Source: Crenotrichaceae bacterium | Lineage (GTDB): Bacteria > Pseudomonadota > Gammaproteobacteria > Methylococcales > DRLZ01 | DNA length: 7,366 nt | Assembly (NCBI GenBank): GCA_011322755.1 | Contig: DRLZ01000171.1 | Location: 1-7,366 of the forward strand | Direction: 5' to 3' | In this document: positions 1 through 6,664 of the stretch, piece after piece | How positions within the stretch are numbered: the stretch's first letter is position 1 | How the letters are laid out: each line of letters starts with the position of its first letter | Notes under the pieces: model-generated | Told to the model about the DNA's origin: nothing | Databases searched by the model: none | What the model saw: only the letters and a program-made list of their open reading frames with translations | Program-made: the position numbers and the translations under genes

Positions 1-495
1 AGCAAGTTCAATTCCGATGAATCCACCACCAATGATAATGGCTTTACGGGCGCCCGCATCAAGTTCCTGAATAATCGCATCCATGTCGGGGATGTTTCTG
101 AGTACAAATATTTTAGGATGGTGAATACCGGAAATCGGCGGCCGCAATGGGTCAGCGGCTTGGCAAAGAACTAATTTATCGTAATTTTCTGTGTATTGTT
201 TATTGTTATCGCGATCGACAACACTGACCTGTTTTAGATGACGATTAATCCGGGTAACTTCATGGTTAGTACGCACATCAATATTAAGCGTTGCATTCAA
301 ACTTACCGGTGTTTGCAGTAATAACGCATCTCTTTCTTTTATGTCCCCACTAATATGATAAGGCAGACCACAATTCGCAAATGAAATAAACGCATCCTGT
401 TCCAGCACGATAATTTCTGCATCTTCATTCAGTCTTCGCGCACGCGCAGCTGTCGATGCACCAGCAGCCACTCCTCCAACAATTACTATTTTCAA
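1..495 (-). CDS. CoA-disulfide reductase-type FAD/NAD(P) oxidoreductase, N-terminal part
   Basis: This is the N-terminal 165 residues of a class III pyridine nucleotide-disulfide oxidoreductase; the gene runs off the left edge, so its 3' end is missing. Visible motifs are the FAD-binding glycine loop VGGVAAGAS (residues 6-14), the acidic residue ending the second strand (VLE, E32), the single-cysteine active site SFANCGLPY (C42) and the start of the NAD(P)H-binding fold, IIIGGGFIGIE (153-163). SFANCGLPY is characteristic of CoA-disulfide reductases and their relatives (NADH oxidases, persulfide/polysulfide reductases), which use one redox cysteine and CoA. Known members reduce CoA disulfide or per/polysulfides in the cytoplasm, and some carry a C-terminal rhodanese domain; whether this one does lies outside the window. 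Start: TTG at 495-493, six bases after GAGGAG; no ATG or GTG is better placed. Odd point: where relatives usually have SPGA (around residue 111) this protein reads CQAA. Family assignment is firm, exact substrate is not. Confidence 0.93.
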   Translation of the reverse strand, partial: MKIVIVGGVAAGASTAARARRLNEDAEIIVLEQDAFISFANCGLPYHISGDIKERDALLLQTPVSLNATLNIDVRTNHEVTRINRHLKQVSVVDRDNNKQYTENYDKLVLCQAADPLRPPISGIHHPKIFVLRNIPDMDAIIQELDAGARKAIIIGGGFIGIELA

Positions 496-500
496 TATCG

Positions 501-507
501 ACTCCTC
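501..507 (-). promoter_or_regulatory. Ribosome binding site fixing the TTG start of the flavoprotein gene
   Basis: On the minus strand the sequence reads GAGGAGT, with six bases between GAGGAG and the TTG at 495. The TTG is followed directly by the conserved KIVIVGG strand of the FAD fold. This strong Shine-Dalgarno match supports TTG as the true start. Confidence 0.8.
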
Positions 508-804
508 AATATAGAACGTGCCATGTCTGTCATTAAAACTATTATTTTATGGTAATAGCGCGAATAGAACTCCAATGTGCCTTCATGAAATATTATCGAA
601 CATCAGAAGAACACAGCGTAATAATCACAAACACCAAGAGAATTAAGATTTCAAGAACGACTCATTATTGTGCTATCTCAACTACCAATTTATCTCTGCA
701 CATCAGTTCTGATCATTTATTGTTACAATCCTTGAGAGAAAATAACTTCATCATACTGACACACACCTTATTTACCAACTTTTGTCAGGTTAACAACGTA
801 TAAC

Positions 805-828
805 TTATTAACAAATATTTTATTGACA
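805..828 (+). promoter_or_regulatory. Two weak DnaA-box-like sequences, overlapping a TTGACA
   Basis: TTATTAACA (805-813) and TTATTGACA (820-828) each match TTATNCACA at all but one position and lie in the same orientation, 15 bp start to start. The first is repeated exactly at 1002-1010 beside the perfect boxes. The second contains TTGACA (823-828), a perfect sigma-70 -35 hexamer, so it may be a promoter element instead. Nine-mers with one mismatch are common by chance in AT-rich DNA, so these matter only as companions of the 1013-1037 palindrome. Confidence 0.3.
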
Positions 829-1001
829 ACAGTCGAATTTTTAGCATACATCATTTCTAGGAATACACTTAGCCCACGACTAGAACCTTTAATAACTCAC
901 TGTTTTATATAATTTTATTATTTTTTAGCTGTGCTGCACATATACTTTACAAAAGAATACAATCTCAACAACTATGGATGTTACAGACTGTTCACCTCAA
1001 G

Positions 1002-1037
1002 TTATTAACAGAGTTATCCACAAAATCTGTGGATAAC
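1002..1037. promoter_or_regulatory. DnaA-box cluster with perfect inverted pair upstream of priA
   Basis: TTATCCACA (1014-1022) and its reverse complement TGTGGATAA (1028-1036) are both perfect DnaA boxes (TTATNCACA). They form a palindrome with 10-bp arms (1013-1022 and 1028-1037) around a five-base spacer, AAATC. A third box with one mismatch, TTATTAACA (1002-1010), lies in the same orientation as the first, 12 bp upstream start to start, roughly one helical turn. The cluster ends 65 bp before the priA start. DnaA boxes occur in origins, in DnaA-regulated promoters and in titration sites. The sequence supports DnaA binding well but does not say which role applies. No T-run follows, so it does not look like a terminator. 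Confidence 0.7.
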
Positions 1038-1102
1038 AGGTCATTCACTCTTTTCGACCACATAGTGGCCAAAATTTGCATCACATGGCACACACCTAGC
1101 CT

Positions 1103-3331
1103 ATGACCAATATTGAATCAACTCGTTATACGAATGTCTGTCGTGTAGCCGTTTTTATCCCGCTTCGCCAATCATTTGATTATTTAATACCCGATCATTT
1201 TCACCGCTACTCTATTCAACCCGGTATTCGAGTACTTGTACCTTTTGGACGTCAAAATAAAATTGGTGTGATCACTCATTCAAAAATTCATTCTTCAGTT
1301 AACCGAAAACGTCTTAAATGTATCAAAACTGTGATCGATGGAAAACCGTTGTTCAATCACAGTGACCTGCACCTAATTGAATGGGCTGCACGCTATTATC
1401 ATCATCCAATCGGTGACGTAATGAGTTCTGCGCTCCCAGGTTTGTTGCGTAAAAATCGAGCCGCTGAATTACCAGCTGAAACGATTTTATGCTTGACTCC
1501 TCAAGGTGAGGCTATTTCACTTGACTCTCTCAAGCGGGCGCCGCGGCAGCAGGAATTGATCAAATACCTGCAAGCGACACCAGCCAGATTATCATCAACC
1601 AAAGCACTCAACAAATCTGGTATTCAGTGGCGCGGTTGTCTCTCTCCCCTGATCAAAAAAGGTTTGGTTATACAGGAGAAGCAAATTCCTGATTGTGAAT
1701 CATCCAGCACAGTAAGCTCTCTACCTTTAAGCTTGACAACGGCACAACAACAAGCGGTTGATACGCTATTAGAAAATACACATCAATTTGGGGTTTTCCT
1801 GCTAGATGGAGTGACCGGGAGCGGTAAAACAGAAGTCTATATGCAATTGATTCAAAAAGTTCTCAATCAGCAAAAACAAGTGCTGGTATTACTCCCTGAA
1901 ATTGCACTCACACCACAATTAGAGGAACGATTTAGAGCGCGTTTTCCTGTTTCTATCGGGCTGTATCACTCTGGATTGACAGAAAAAGACCGCTGTACGC
2001 ATTGGCTGCAATTTCAACAAGGAATCACATCAATCCTGCTAGGAACTCGATCGGCTACTTTTATTCCCATGAGCCAGCCTGGGCTGATTATCATGGATGA
2101 GGAACATGATCCATCATTCAAACAACAAGAGGGATTCCGCTTTTCTGCGCGTAATGTTGCGATCCGACGCGCTCAGCTTCTCAATATACCAATTTTGCTG
2201 GGTACTGCAACACCTGCAATCGAAACACTTCATAATGCACAGACAAAACGCTATCAGCATTTAAAATTACCGGCGCGGGCAGGTAACTCCGTGCTACCAA
2301 AATTAAAGCTTCTGGATATACGTAACCTGACAATGCATTCAGGTCTGTCAGAAGCGTTAATTCAGCACATTGACAAAACCCTGTCTCAGAATGAACAAGT
2401 CATGTTGTTTATTAACAGACGAGGTTACGCTCCCGCCTACATGTGTCATCAATGCGGCTGGGTTGCACGCTGCCCTCGCTGTGATGCCAATGCTGTTGTC
2501 CATATTGATCAGCAACGCCTGTGGTGTCATCACTGTGGATCCAATTCAGGACTACCGAAAAAATGCCCTGCTTGTCACGGGATAAAGCTGGAAGCATTGG
2601 GGGTTGGAACAGAACGAGTAGAAAAATTTCTGCAACAGCGATTTGCAAATGCCAGAACTGCGCGTTTTGACCGTGATAGTATACCGTCAAAATCGACATT
2701 GGACACGTTACTATCGGCAGTTCAGAATGATGAGATTGATATTTTGATCGGCACCCAGATGCTAGCAAAAGGACATCATTTCCCTAATGTTACCCTGGTT
2801 TGTATTCTTGATACAGATCAAGGTCTGTTTAGTACCGATTTCAGAGCTGCTGAACGTCTGGCACAAATGGTTATCCAGGTTGCAGGCCGTGCTGGGCGTG
2901 CGGAGAAATTTGGCCAGGTTATCCTCCAGACACGGCAACCAGATCATCCATTACTGCTGACTTTAATCAACCATGGTTATTCTCGATTTGCTGTCAATAC
3001 CATACAAGAACGTGTGCAAGCCCATTTGCCGCCACTTTCATATCAAGCACTGTTTCGCACAAAGTCAACAAATCAGGCATCCGGACTCCATTTGTTGCAA
3101 CAAATGCGCACAGAACTGGAAAAAATAACTGATGAAATACTGGTACTTGGTCCGGTCCCTGCGCCAATGGAAAAACTGGCGGGGCAATATCGGTACCAAT
3201 TACTCCTGCAAAGTTCTCAGCGTAAAGCACTGCATCACTGCCTTAACAGGATTATTCCCTATATCAGTACTCTAAAAATCAGCAAGCTAGTACGCTGGTC
3301 CGTGGATATCGATCCAATTGACTTGTATTAA
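1103..3331 (+). CDS. priA: Primosomal replication-restart helicase PriA
   Basis: PriA is a 3'-to-5' superfamily 2 helicase that recognises stalled or repaired forks and starts reloading of the replicative helicase through PriB/DnaT/DnaC or equivalents. At 742 residues it is close to the E. coli length (732). Order: N-terminal 3'-end-binding domain (about 14-115, with FDYL, VPFG and YYHHPIGDV), winged-helix region (about 120-205), helicase lobe 1 with Walker A GVTGSGKT (236-243, K242) and DEEH (332-335), a cysteine-rich insert binding two zinc ions (C448, C451, C457, C460, C475, C478, C488, C491), lobe 2 with GTQMLAKGHHFP (550-561) and VAGRAGR (593-599), and the C-terminal domain. Walker lysine and all cysteines are offset by 12 from E. 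coli, so the gene looks intact and active. Start: an in-frame TAG lies at 1097-1099, making ATG 1103 the first possible ATG; it has no visible Shine-Dalgarno sequence. DnaA boxes lie just upstream. Confidence 0.98.
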   Translation: MTNIESTRYTNVCRVAVFIPLRQSFDYLIPDHFHRYSIQPGIRVLVPFGRQNKIGVITHSKIHSSVNRKRLKCIKTVIDGKPLFNHSDLHLIEWAARYYHHPIGDVMSSALPGLLRKNRAAELPAETILCLTPQGEAISLDSLKRAPRQQELIKYLQATPARLSSTKALNKSGIQWRGCLSPLIKKGLVIQEKQIPDCESSSTVSSLPLSLTTAQQQAVDTLLENTHQFGVFLLDGVTGSGKTEVYMQLIQKVLNQQKQVLVLLPEIALTPQLEERFRARFPVSIGLYHSGLTEKDRCTHWLQFQQGITSILLGTRSATFIPMSQPGLIIMDEEHDPSFKQQEGFRFSARNVAIRRAQLLNIPILLGTATPAIETLHNAQTKRYQHLKLPARAGNSVLPKLKLLDIRNLTMHSGLSEALIQHIDKTLSQNEQVMLFINRRGYAPAYMCHQCGWVARCPRCDANAVVHIDQQRLWCHHCGSNSGLPKKCPACHGIKLEALGVGTERVEKFLQQRFANARTARFDRDSIPSKSTLDTLLSAVQNDEIDILIGTQMLAKGHHFPNVTLVCILDTDQGLFSTDFRAAERLAQMVIQVAGRAGRAEKFGQVILQTRQPDHPLLLTLINHGYSRFAVNTIQERVQAHLPPLSYQALFRTKSTNQASGLHLLQQMRTELEKITDEILVLGPVPAPMEKLAGQYRYQLLLQSSQRKALHHCLNRIIPYISTLKISKLVRWSVDIDPIDLY

Positions 3332-3338
3332 CATGCGA

Positions 3339-4040
3339 CTATTTTCTTCTGGTAACAACAGGATCAGCACCAACAAAACTAACAATTTGAGAAAAAAACA
3401 AGTTGTTGTTAATTAACATCTGGTCAACCTTTTCCGGAGCGTGAAAAATCTCCTTATCGCGCGATTGTTCTTCTTCTAGTCTAATTGTTTGACCCATTGC
3501 ATCTGTCCATACATGAGTGACAAGACTATTTTCTAATGAATAAGGAACTATACTGGCTGTGCTTCTAAAGATAACAGCACCTGTATCCACTGGGTTATAT
3601 ATTGCAACGTAAGCTGCAGTTTCTGGCACATGTCCTGAACCAATCAGGTTTTCTTGTTCAATTAATGCGACTTCAAATCCATTTTGATTTACATTTCGAA
3701 CACGGAGTGCTGCTGTATTTCCACCGTTTGCTGTTTGCAAGTTGAGAAAAACATGTGGTGTATCAGCAAACGCACGTGCAAATGCGACATTTTTCCATTT
3801 ATTTGTTCCCTCAATCTGGAAACGCCCGGCTTGAATGACTGCATCGGGAGAGAGTTGGTGTACGCCTTCTTCAACCAGGAGATATGCTATTGACTCAGAC
3901 GCGTGAAGTTTATCAAGATAATCCCATTCTCTAAATCTGGCAGTAATATTTGTACCATCTGACTGGTTACGTATCTGAATAACACCGGGCTGTAAACCAT
4001 GCGTTGTGGGAGTGCCAACGATTAAAACAGGGTTCTGTAA
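3339..4040 (-). repeat. Diverged direct repeat, copy 1 (C-terminal tail coding region)
   Basis: This 702-bp stretch encodes residues 648-880 of the large protein. It aligns without a single gap, codon for codon to the stop, with 6665-7366. By hand count about 140 of 233 residues are identical (about 60%). The longest exact DNA match I noted is 19 bp near the 3' ends (3355-3373 and 6681-6699), so the duplication is old or under strong protein-level constraint. The left limit is set only by the window edge; the similarity may extend further. Confidence 0.9.
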
Positions 4041-5981
4041 ATTCTGTTGAGTCTCCAGTTGTTTCCATTCTGAATTAAGTGTTAGCGTACCTGCATCCAG
4101 AAATGAAACAGGCGGAAAATTGACAACTCCATCAACATACTCCACATGAAGTATTGGCTCAGTTGGTATGTTCGCATCTAAGGAGTAGGCATCTCGTTTC
4201 CCTGTACCAGACACAATAATCGCCAACGCGCTACCATTGAACCAGCCAGGTCGCTCGACTATCTCTTGAATAATTGAAGTAAGATCAGATGTGCGTTGGT
4301 CAACACCTGCATCACCAATTGTTGTCCATGGTGCTGGAGACCACATGACCCTGGCTGTTGTTCTGGGTCTGGCTGAAATATCATTTACGATACGGTTATC
4401 AAAAGTCTGAGCGAAATCAACCGCCTCGCCTTCTAAAATCAGCGAGGCTGGGTCTGAATTTTTTCCTTTCACTGTGAACTGGATATAGGCGTTAACAATA
4501 ATAGCATTCTGTGGAATAGTCACTCCATCAAAACGAATTCCGACAGTCTGAGGGACTCCTGAATCGACTAAATCAAGGTCTATACTCCCTATGATCACAG
4601 CACCATCGGGTTTCTCTTCAGCATCATCGCTTCCAGCAGAAACCGGGGACGAAATTGATGTGGTTTTAGTTTCTGCCGGGAGAACAGTAATGGTGACATC
4701 ATCGAAGTCACTCAGTTGAGAATCACTGACTGTCAGCCGGAAAACATAGATACCTGCTAATGGAAACGTGACCTCTGTATCCTCTGCATCTGGATTAGCT
4801 ATCACAGCGATTGTAGGCCCGCCCTGTTGAGTCCATTGACTGGTCACCAAAAATGGAGGATCAGGTAAACCATCATCGGTGTTGGAACCATCCAATACTG
4901 CGGTACCTGGCAACAGAATCGTCTGATCCGGTCCAGCATTCGCTACTGGAGCATCGTTAAGCAATGGAGGAATCGAAAGCTCAATCAACCGTCCATCGTT
5001 TTGATTCGGGTCGATTCCATTGTCCACACCGCGATCAACGAGATAAAGATTCATTTTATCTGGATTACGACTCCCTGGCGCCATGGTAGCACCGGCTAGT
5101 TTAACTCCAGCAGCGGCTGATATATCACAGGTTCTGATGACTGTTCCATCAAGCTTGAATTCATGTAGTACTGTGTTCGGTACACCGATGACATACAGAA
5201 ACCCGTTATCATTGTAGACAATACCCTCTGGATCGTTAACCCCTTTGCTTACCGTGTCGAAATGCGTCACAGTATCATCACCCGTGGGTGGAACCCCATC
5301 AAAAATACCATTTACACCTGGATCAAGCTGGTAAACCTCATGATTGACACCATCAACTAAAAAAAGTGCTTTCTTCCCATCAGGAAGAATGGCAAAAGCG
5401 ATACCTTCCGGGTCTTCATTACCAAAAGCAACTGTTGAAAACTGGCGAACAAGATCGAAATCAGTACCTGGATTAGTATGATTCCTTACCAACACATCGA
5501 CTCGTAAGTTGTTATCCTCGGCGAAGTAAAATGTCCCTGTATCAGAATCCAAGGTAACGCCGGCTGGCTCGAAGTTAATCGGTAAAGTGGTTGAGGTTGC
5601 TACAAGGGTTCGCGATAGATTTGTCTCAAAAATATTATCTCCGGTAAACAAACCTGGGATCTCGTTAACATCGGCATCAGAGATAATCAAACGCCCGCTA
5701 GACGGCTCATAGATTATTCCTGAAGGATCAGGACTCGGTACAAACAACTCAGACACTCTTCTTTCGGCTACCAGCGTGGCCACGCAATTATCATGCGCAG
5801 CAATCGCAGCAGGAGCATATCCGCCAAAAATGAAGCAAACAATCATTAAAATTCCGTATAAAACCAACGGAAAAGAAGCATAACTTCTGTCACGATCATC
5901 AATTCCAGTGGACTTTATACTGAGATCACAACGCGCAATCGTTTGTATAGTCATTGAATTTGCAATGCACCTTGTCATCAT
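3339..5981 (-). CDS. Putative secreted multidomain protein: propeller, PKD, jelly-roll-like, lectin-like tail
   Basis: An 880-residue protein not recognisable as a named family. A hydrophobic stretch (about 37-55) followed by APAAIA-A suggests export, with possible signal peptidase cleavage after A61. Residues about 70-340 carry repeated strand motifs starting PSGI, EPAGV, DPEGI, DPEGI and LAGA (about 86, 138, 190, 250, 295), like a beta-propeller of the NHL, SdiA-regulated or phytase-like esterase type. Residues about 343-435 (starting APVANAGPDQT, ending FRLTVSD...VTITV) are a PKD-like Ig fold. Residues about 440-615 (SSDDAEE-like start, IRFDGVTIP, NAYIQFTV, RPGWFNGSALAIIV, LHVEY) resemble a DNRLRE/CBM96-like jelly roll of exported proteins. 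Residues about 629-880 are tandem modules resembling H-type lectin, shared with the gene at 6665. No membrane anchor or PEP-CTERM signal ends the protein. Start: ATG 5981 has GGTG seven bases upstream; M10 is an alternative. Adhesion or carbohydrate binding is inference only. Confidence 0.9.
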   Translation of the reverse strand: MMTRCIANSMTIQTIARCDLSIKSTGIDDRDRSYASFPLVLYGILMIVCFIFGGYAPAAIAAHDNCVATLVAERRVSELFVPSPDPSGIIYEPSSGRLIISDADVNEIPGLFTGDNIFETNLSRTLVATSTTLPINFEPAGVTLDSDTGTFYFAEDNNLRVDVLVRNHTNPGTDFDLVRQFSTVAFGNEDPEGIAFAILPDGKKALFLVDGVNHEVYQLDPGVNGIFDGVPPTGDDTVTHFDTVSKGVNDPEGIVYNDNGFLYVIGVPNTVLHEFKLDGTVIRTCDISAAAGVKLAGATMAPGSRNPDKMNLYLVDRGVDNGIDPNQNDGRLIELSIPPLLNDAPVANAGPDQTILLPGTAVLDGSNTDDGLPDPPFLVTSQWTQQGGPTIAVIANPDAEDTEVTFPLAGIYVFRLTVSDSQLSDFDDVTITVLPAETKTTSISSPVSAGSDDAEEKPDGAVIIGSIDLDLVDSGVPQTVGIRFDGVTIPQNAIIVNAYIQFTVKGKNSDPASLILEGEAVDFAQTFDNRIVNDISARPRTTARVMWSPAPWTTIGDAGVDQRTSDLTSIIQEIVERPGWFNGSALAIIVSGTGKRDAYSLDANIPTEPILHVEYVDGVVNFPPVSFLDAGTLTLNSEWKQLETQQNLQNPVLIVGTPTTHGLQPGVIQIRNQSDGTNITARFREWDYLDKLHASESIAYLLVEEGVHQLSPDAVIQAGRFQIEGTNKWKNVAFARAFADTPHVFLNLQTANGGNTAALRVRNVNQNGFEVALIEQENLIGSGHVPETAAYVAIYNPVDTGAVIFRSTASIVPYSLENSLVTHVWTDAMGQTIRLEEEQSRDKEIFHAPEKVDQMLINNNLFFSQIVSFVGADPVVTRRK

Positions 5982-5988
5982 TTTTCTA

Positions 5989-5992
5989 CACC
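5989..5992 (-). promoter_or_regulatory. Weak ribosome binding site for the 880-residue protein
   Basis: GGTG on the minus strand lies seven bases before the first of two adjacent ATG codons (5981 and 5978). It is a four-base match to the GGAGGTG consensus. M10 has AAGGTG about 13 bases upstream, which is too far to be ideal, so the first ATG pair is preferred. A TATAAA sequence (minus strand, 6014-6009) could be a -10 element, but there is no matching -35. Confidence 0.35.
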
Positions 5993-6527
5993 ATTTGCGA
6001 TTTGTTGTTTTATAATTTACGACCTTCGATACAGAATCATCGCTTTTTTATTAAAGTAATCATTCTGGGTATTCACACTCTCTCATCACACAATGCAAAT
6101 TGCAGCACTAGCCCCTCTGCACAGGGACTATTCGTGGGCTATCTGTGTAAACAGCCACTCTAAACCAGTACACTCTCGATTACAAGCAGGAGATATCGCG
6201 ATAAATTAGATTGTTTTTGATACTGCAACAGTCGTTCAGAATAATCATCGCCACAAACTAGTTTTTTATAGCCTCAGAGATTCACAGTTTAAAAGCACGA
6301 TATTAACCTCATTATCAGGCTGTGATCAGGGTTACTTACTAATATTCCCATCACACTGCCTATAAGCTCCCATAGCGGAGTTGAAAATACTTGTCGCACA
6401 GTTAATGATATATTGCTTTGGTTATTTATCAGCTGGGAAACTTGGTTAGCCCAACTTCACTAACGCATAAGGGCTCTGTTCACAAAGGTTCCAAGGCACT
6501 TGACAAGTCGCTCGATTATTCACGAAC

Positions 6528-6576
6528 TTCTAACAAACCTGCCTGTACTCGTTTGTTGTGTTGAGTGGTGTTAGAA
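6528..6576. repeat. Overlapping inverted repeats (possible alternative hairpins)
   Basis: TTCTAACA (6528-6535) pairs perfectly with TGTTAGAA (6569-6576). Overlapping it, AACAAAC (6532-6538) pairs perfectly with GTTTGTT (6551-6557). Bases 6532-6535 are shared, so the stems are mutually exclusive alternatives. The element lies about 90 bp downstream of the partial gene's stop. It has no GC-rich stem and no adjacent T-run, so it is not a classic terminator. It could be a regulatory RNA structure, a protein site or chance. Confidence 0.4.
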
Positions 6577-6664
6577 ATCCACATATACTGCGGTTTCAAT
6601 GCTTATCCACCATGTTGCATTGCCCACTCCTGATGAATATTATGCTCCTCATAATCAATCAACA

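Larger units (their letters stand above)
508..1102. other. AT-rich divergent intergenic region
   Basis: This spacer of about 600 bp separates two genes reading away from each other, so it should hold the promoters of both. I see no convincing gene in it. The most AT-rich part is roughly 890-930, including a TATATAAT stretch (906-913) and a T-rich run just before a short palindrome, TGTGC-T-GCACA (930-940). A perfect TTGACA (-35 type) lies at 823-828, but the best -10 at normal spacing is only a 3/6 match (CATACA, 845-850), so I do not call that promoter firmly. DnaA-box sequences occupy the priA-proximal end (1002-1037), with weaker ones at 805-828. An 84-codon frame at 549-803 has no ribosome binding site and no recognisable protein features. 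Confidence 0.7.
5982..6664. other. 683-bp spacer between the two paralogous genes
   Basis: No convincing gene is present; the longest frame (5954-6163, plus) begins inside the 880-residue gene and has no protein features. The right part should hold the 3' end of the upstream transcript and the left part the promoter of the 880-residue gene. On the minus strand, directly after the TGA at 6665, a 20-codon frame (6665-6603, starting MLIDYEEHN) follows without a ribosome binding site; it may be chance or a decayed coding remnant. A 6-bp hairpin ATTATG/CATAAT (6639-6655) lies 10 bp past that stop but lacks a T-run. Other inverted repeats are TAGCCC/GGGCTA (6109-6141) and ACTTG-A-CAAGT (6498-6508). 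GGGCTCTGTTCACAAA (6471-6486) looks somewhat like an IS terminal repeat, but I find no partner end or transposase. Confidence 0.6.

Noticed and set aside
549..803. 84-codon plus-strand frame in the spacer before priA
   Set aside because: No ribosome binding site, no recognisable domain, composition typical of translated AT-rich non-coding DNA.
906..913. TATATAAT as the priA promoter -10
   Set aside because: No -35-like hexamer at 16-18 bp upstream; in such AT-rich DNA the match is weak evidence.
1013..1037. The palindrome as a transcription terminator
   Set aside because: The stem is not GC-rich and no T-run follows on either strand; both arms are exact DnaA boxes, a better explanation.
2412..2768. 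118-codon minus-strand frame
   Set aside because: Lies wholly inside priA, antisense to the conserved zinc-binding region; a shadow of the real gene, as are the frames at 2370-2585, 2762-2947 and 2994-3230.
3400..3417. Palindromic GTTAATTAAC and AACAAGTTGTT near the priA 3' end as a terminator
   Set aside because: They lie in coding sequence of the convergent gene, are AT-rich and lack a following T-run.
3684..3893. Short frames on both strands here, and a similar plus-strand one at 6956-7177
   Set aside because: They fall inside the lectin-like tail coding regions. The two plus-strand frames sit at roughly matching places because the tails are paralogous, not because they are genes.
5954..6163. 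69-codon plus-strand frame
   Set aside because: Begins antisense within the start of the 880-residue gene, has no ribosome binding site and no protein features.
6603..6611. TTATCCACC as a further DnaA box
   Set aside because: One mismatch, isolated, with no companion boxes nearby; expected by chance.
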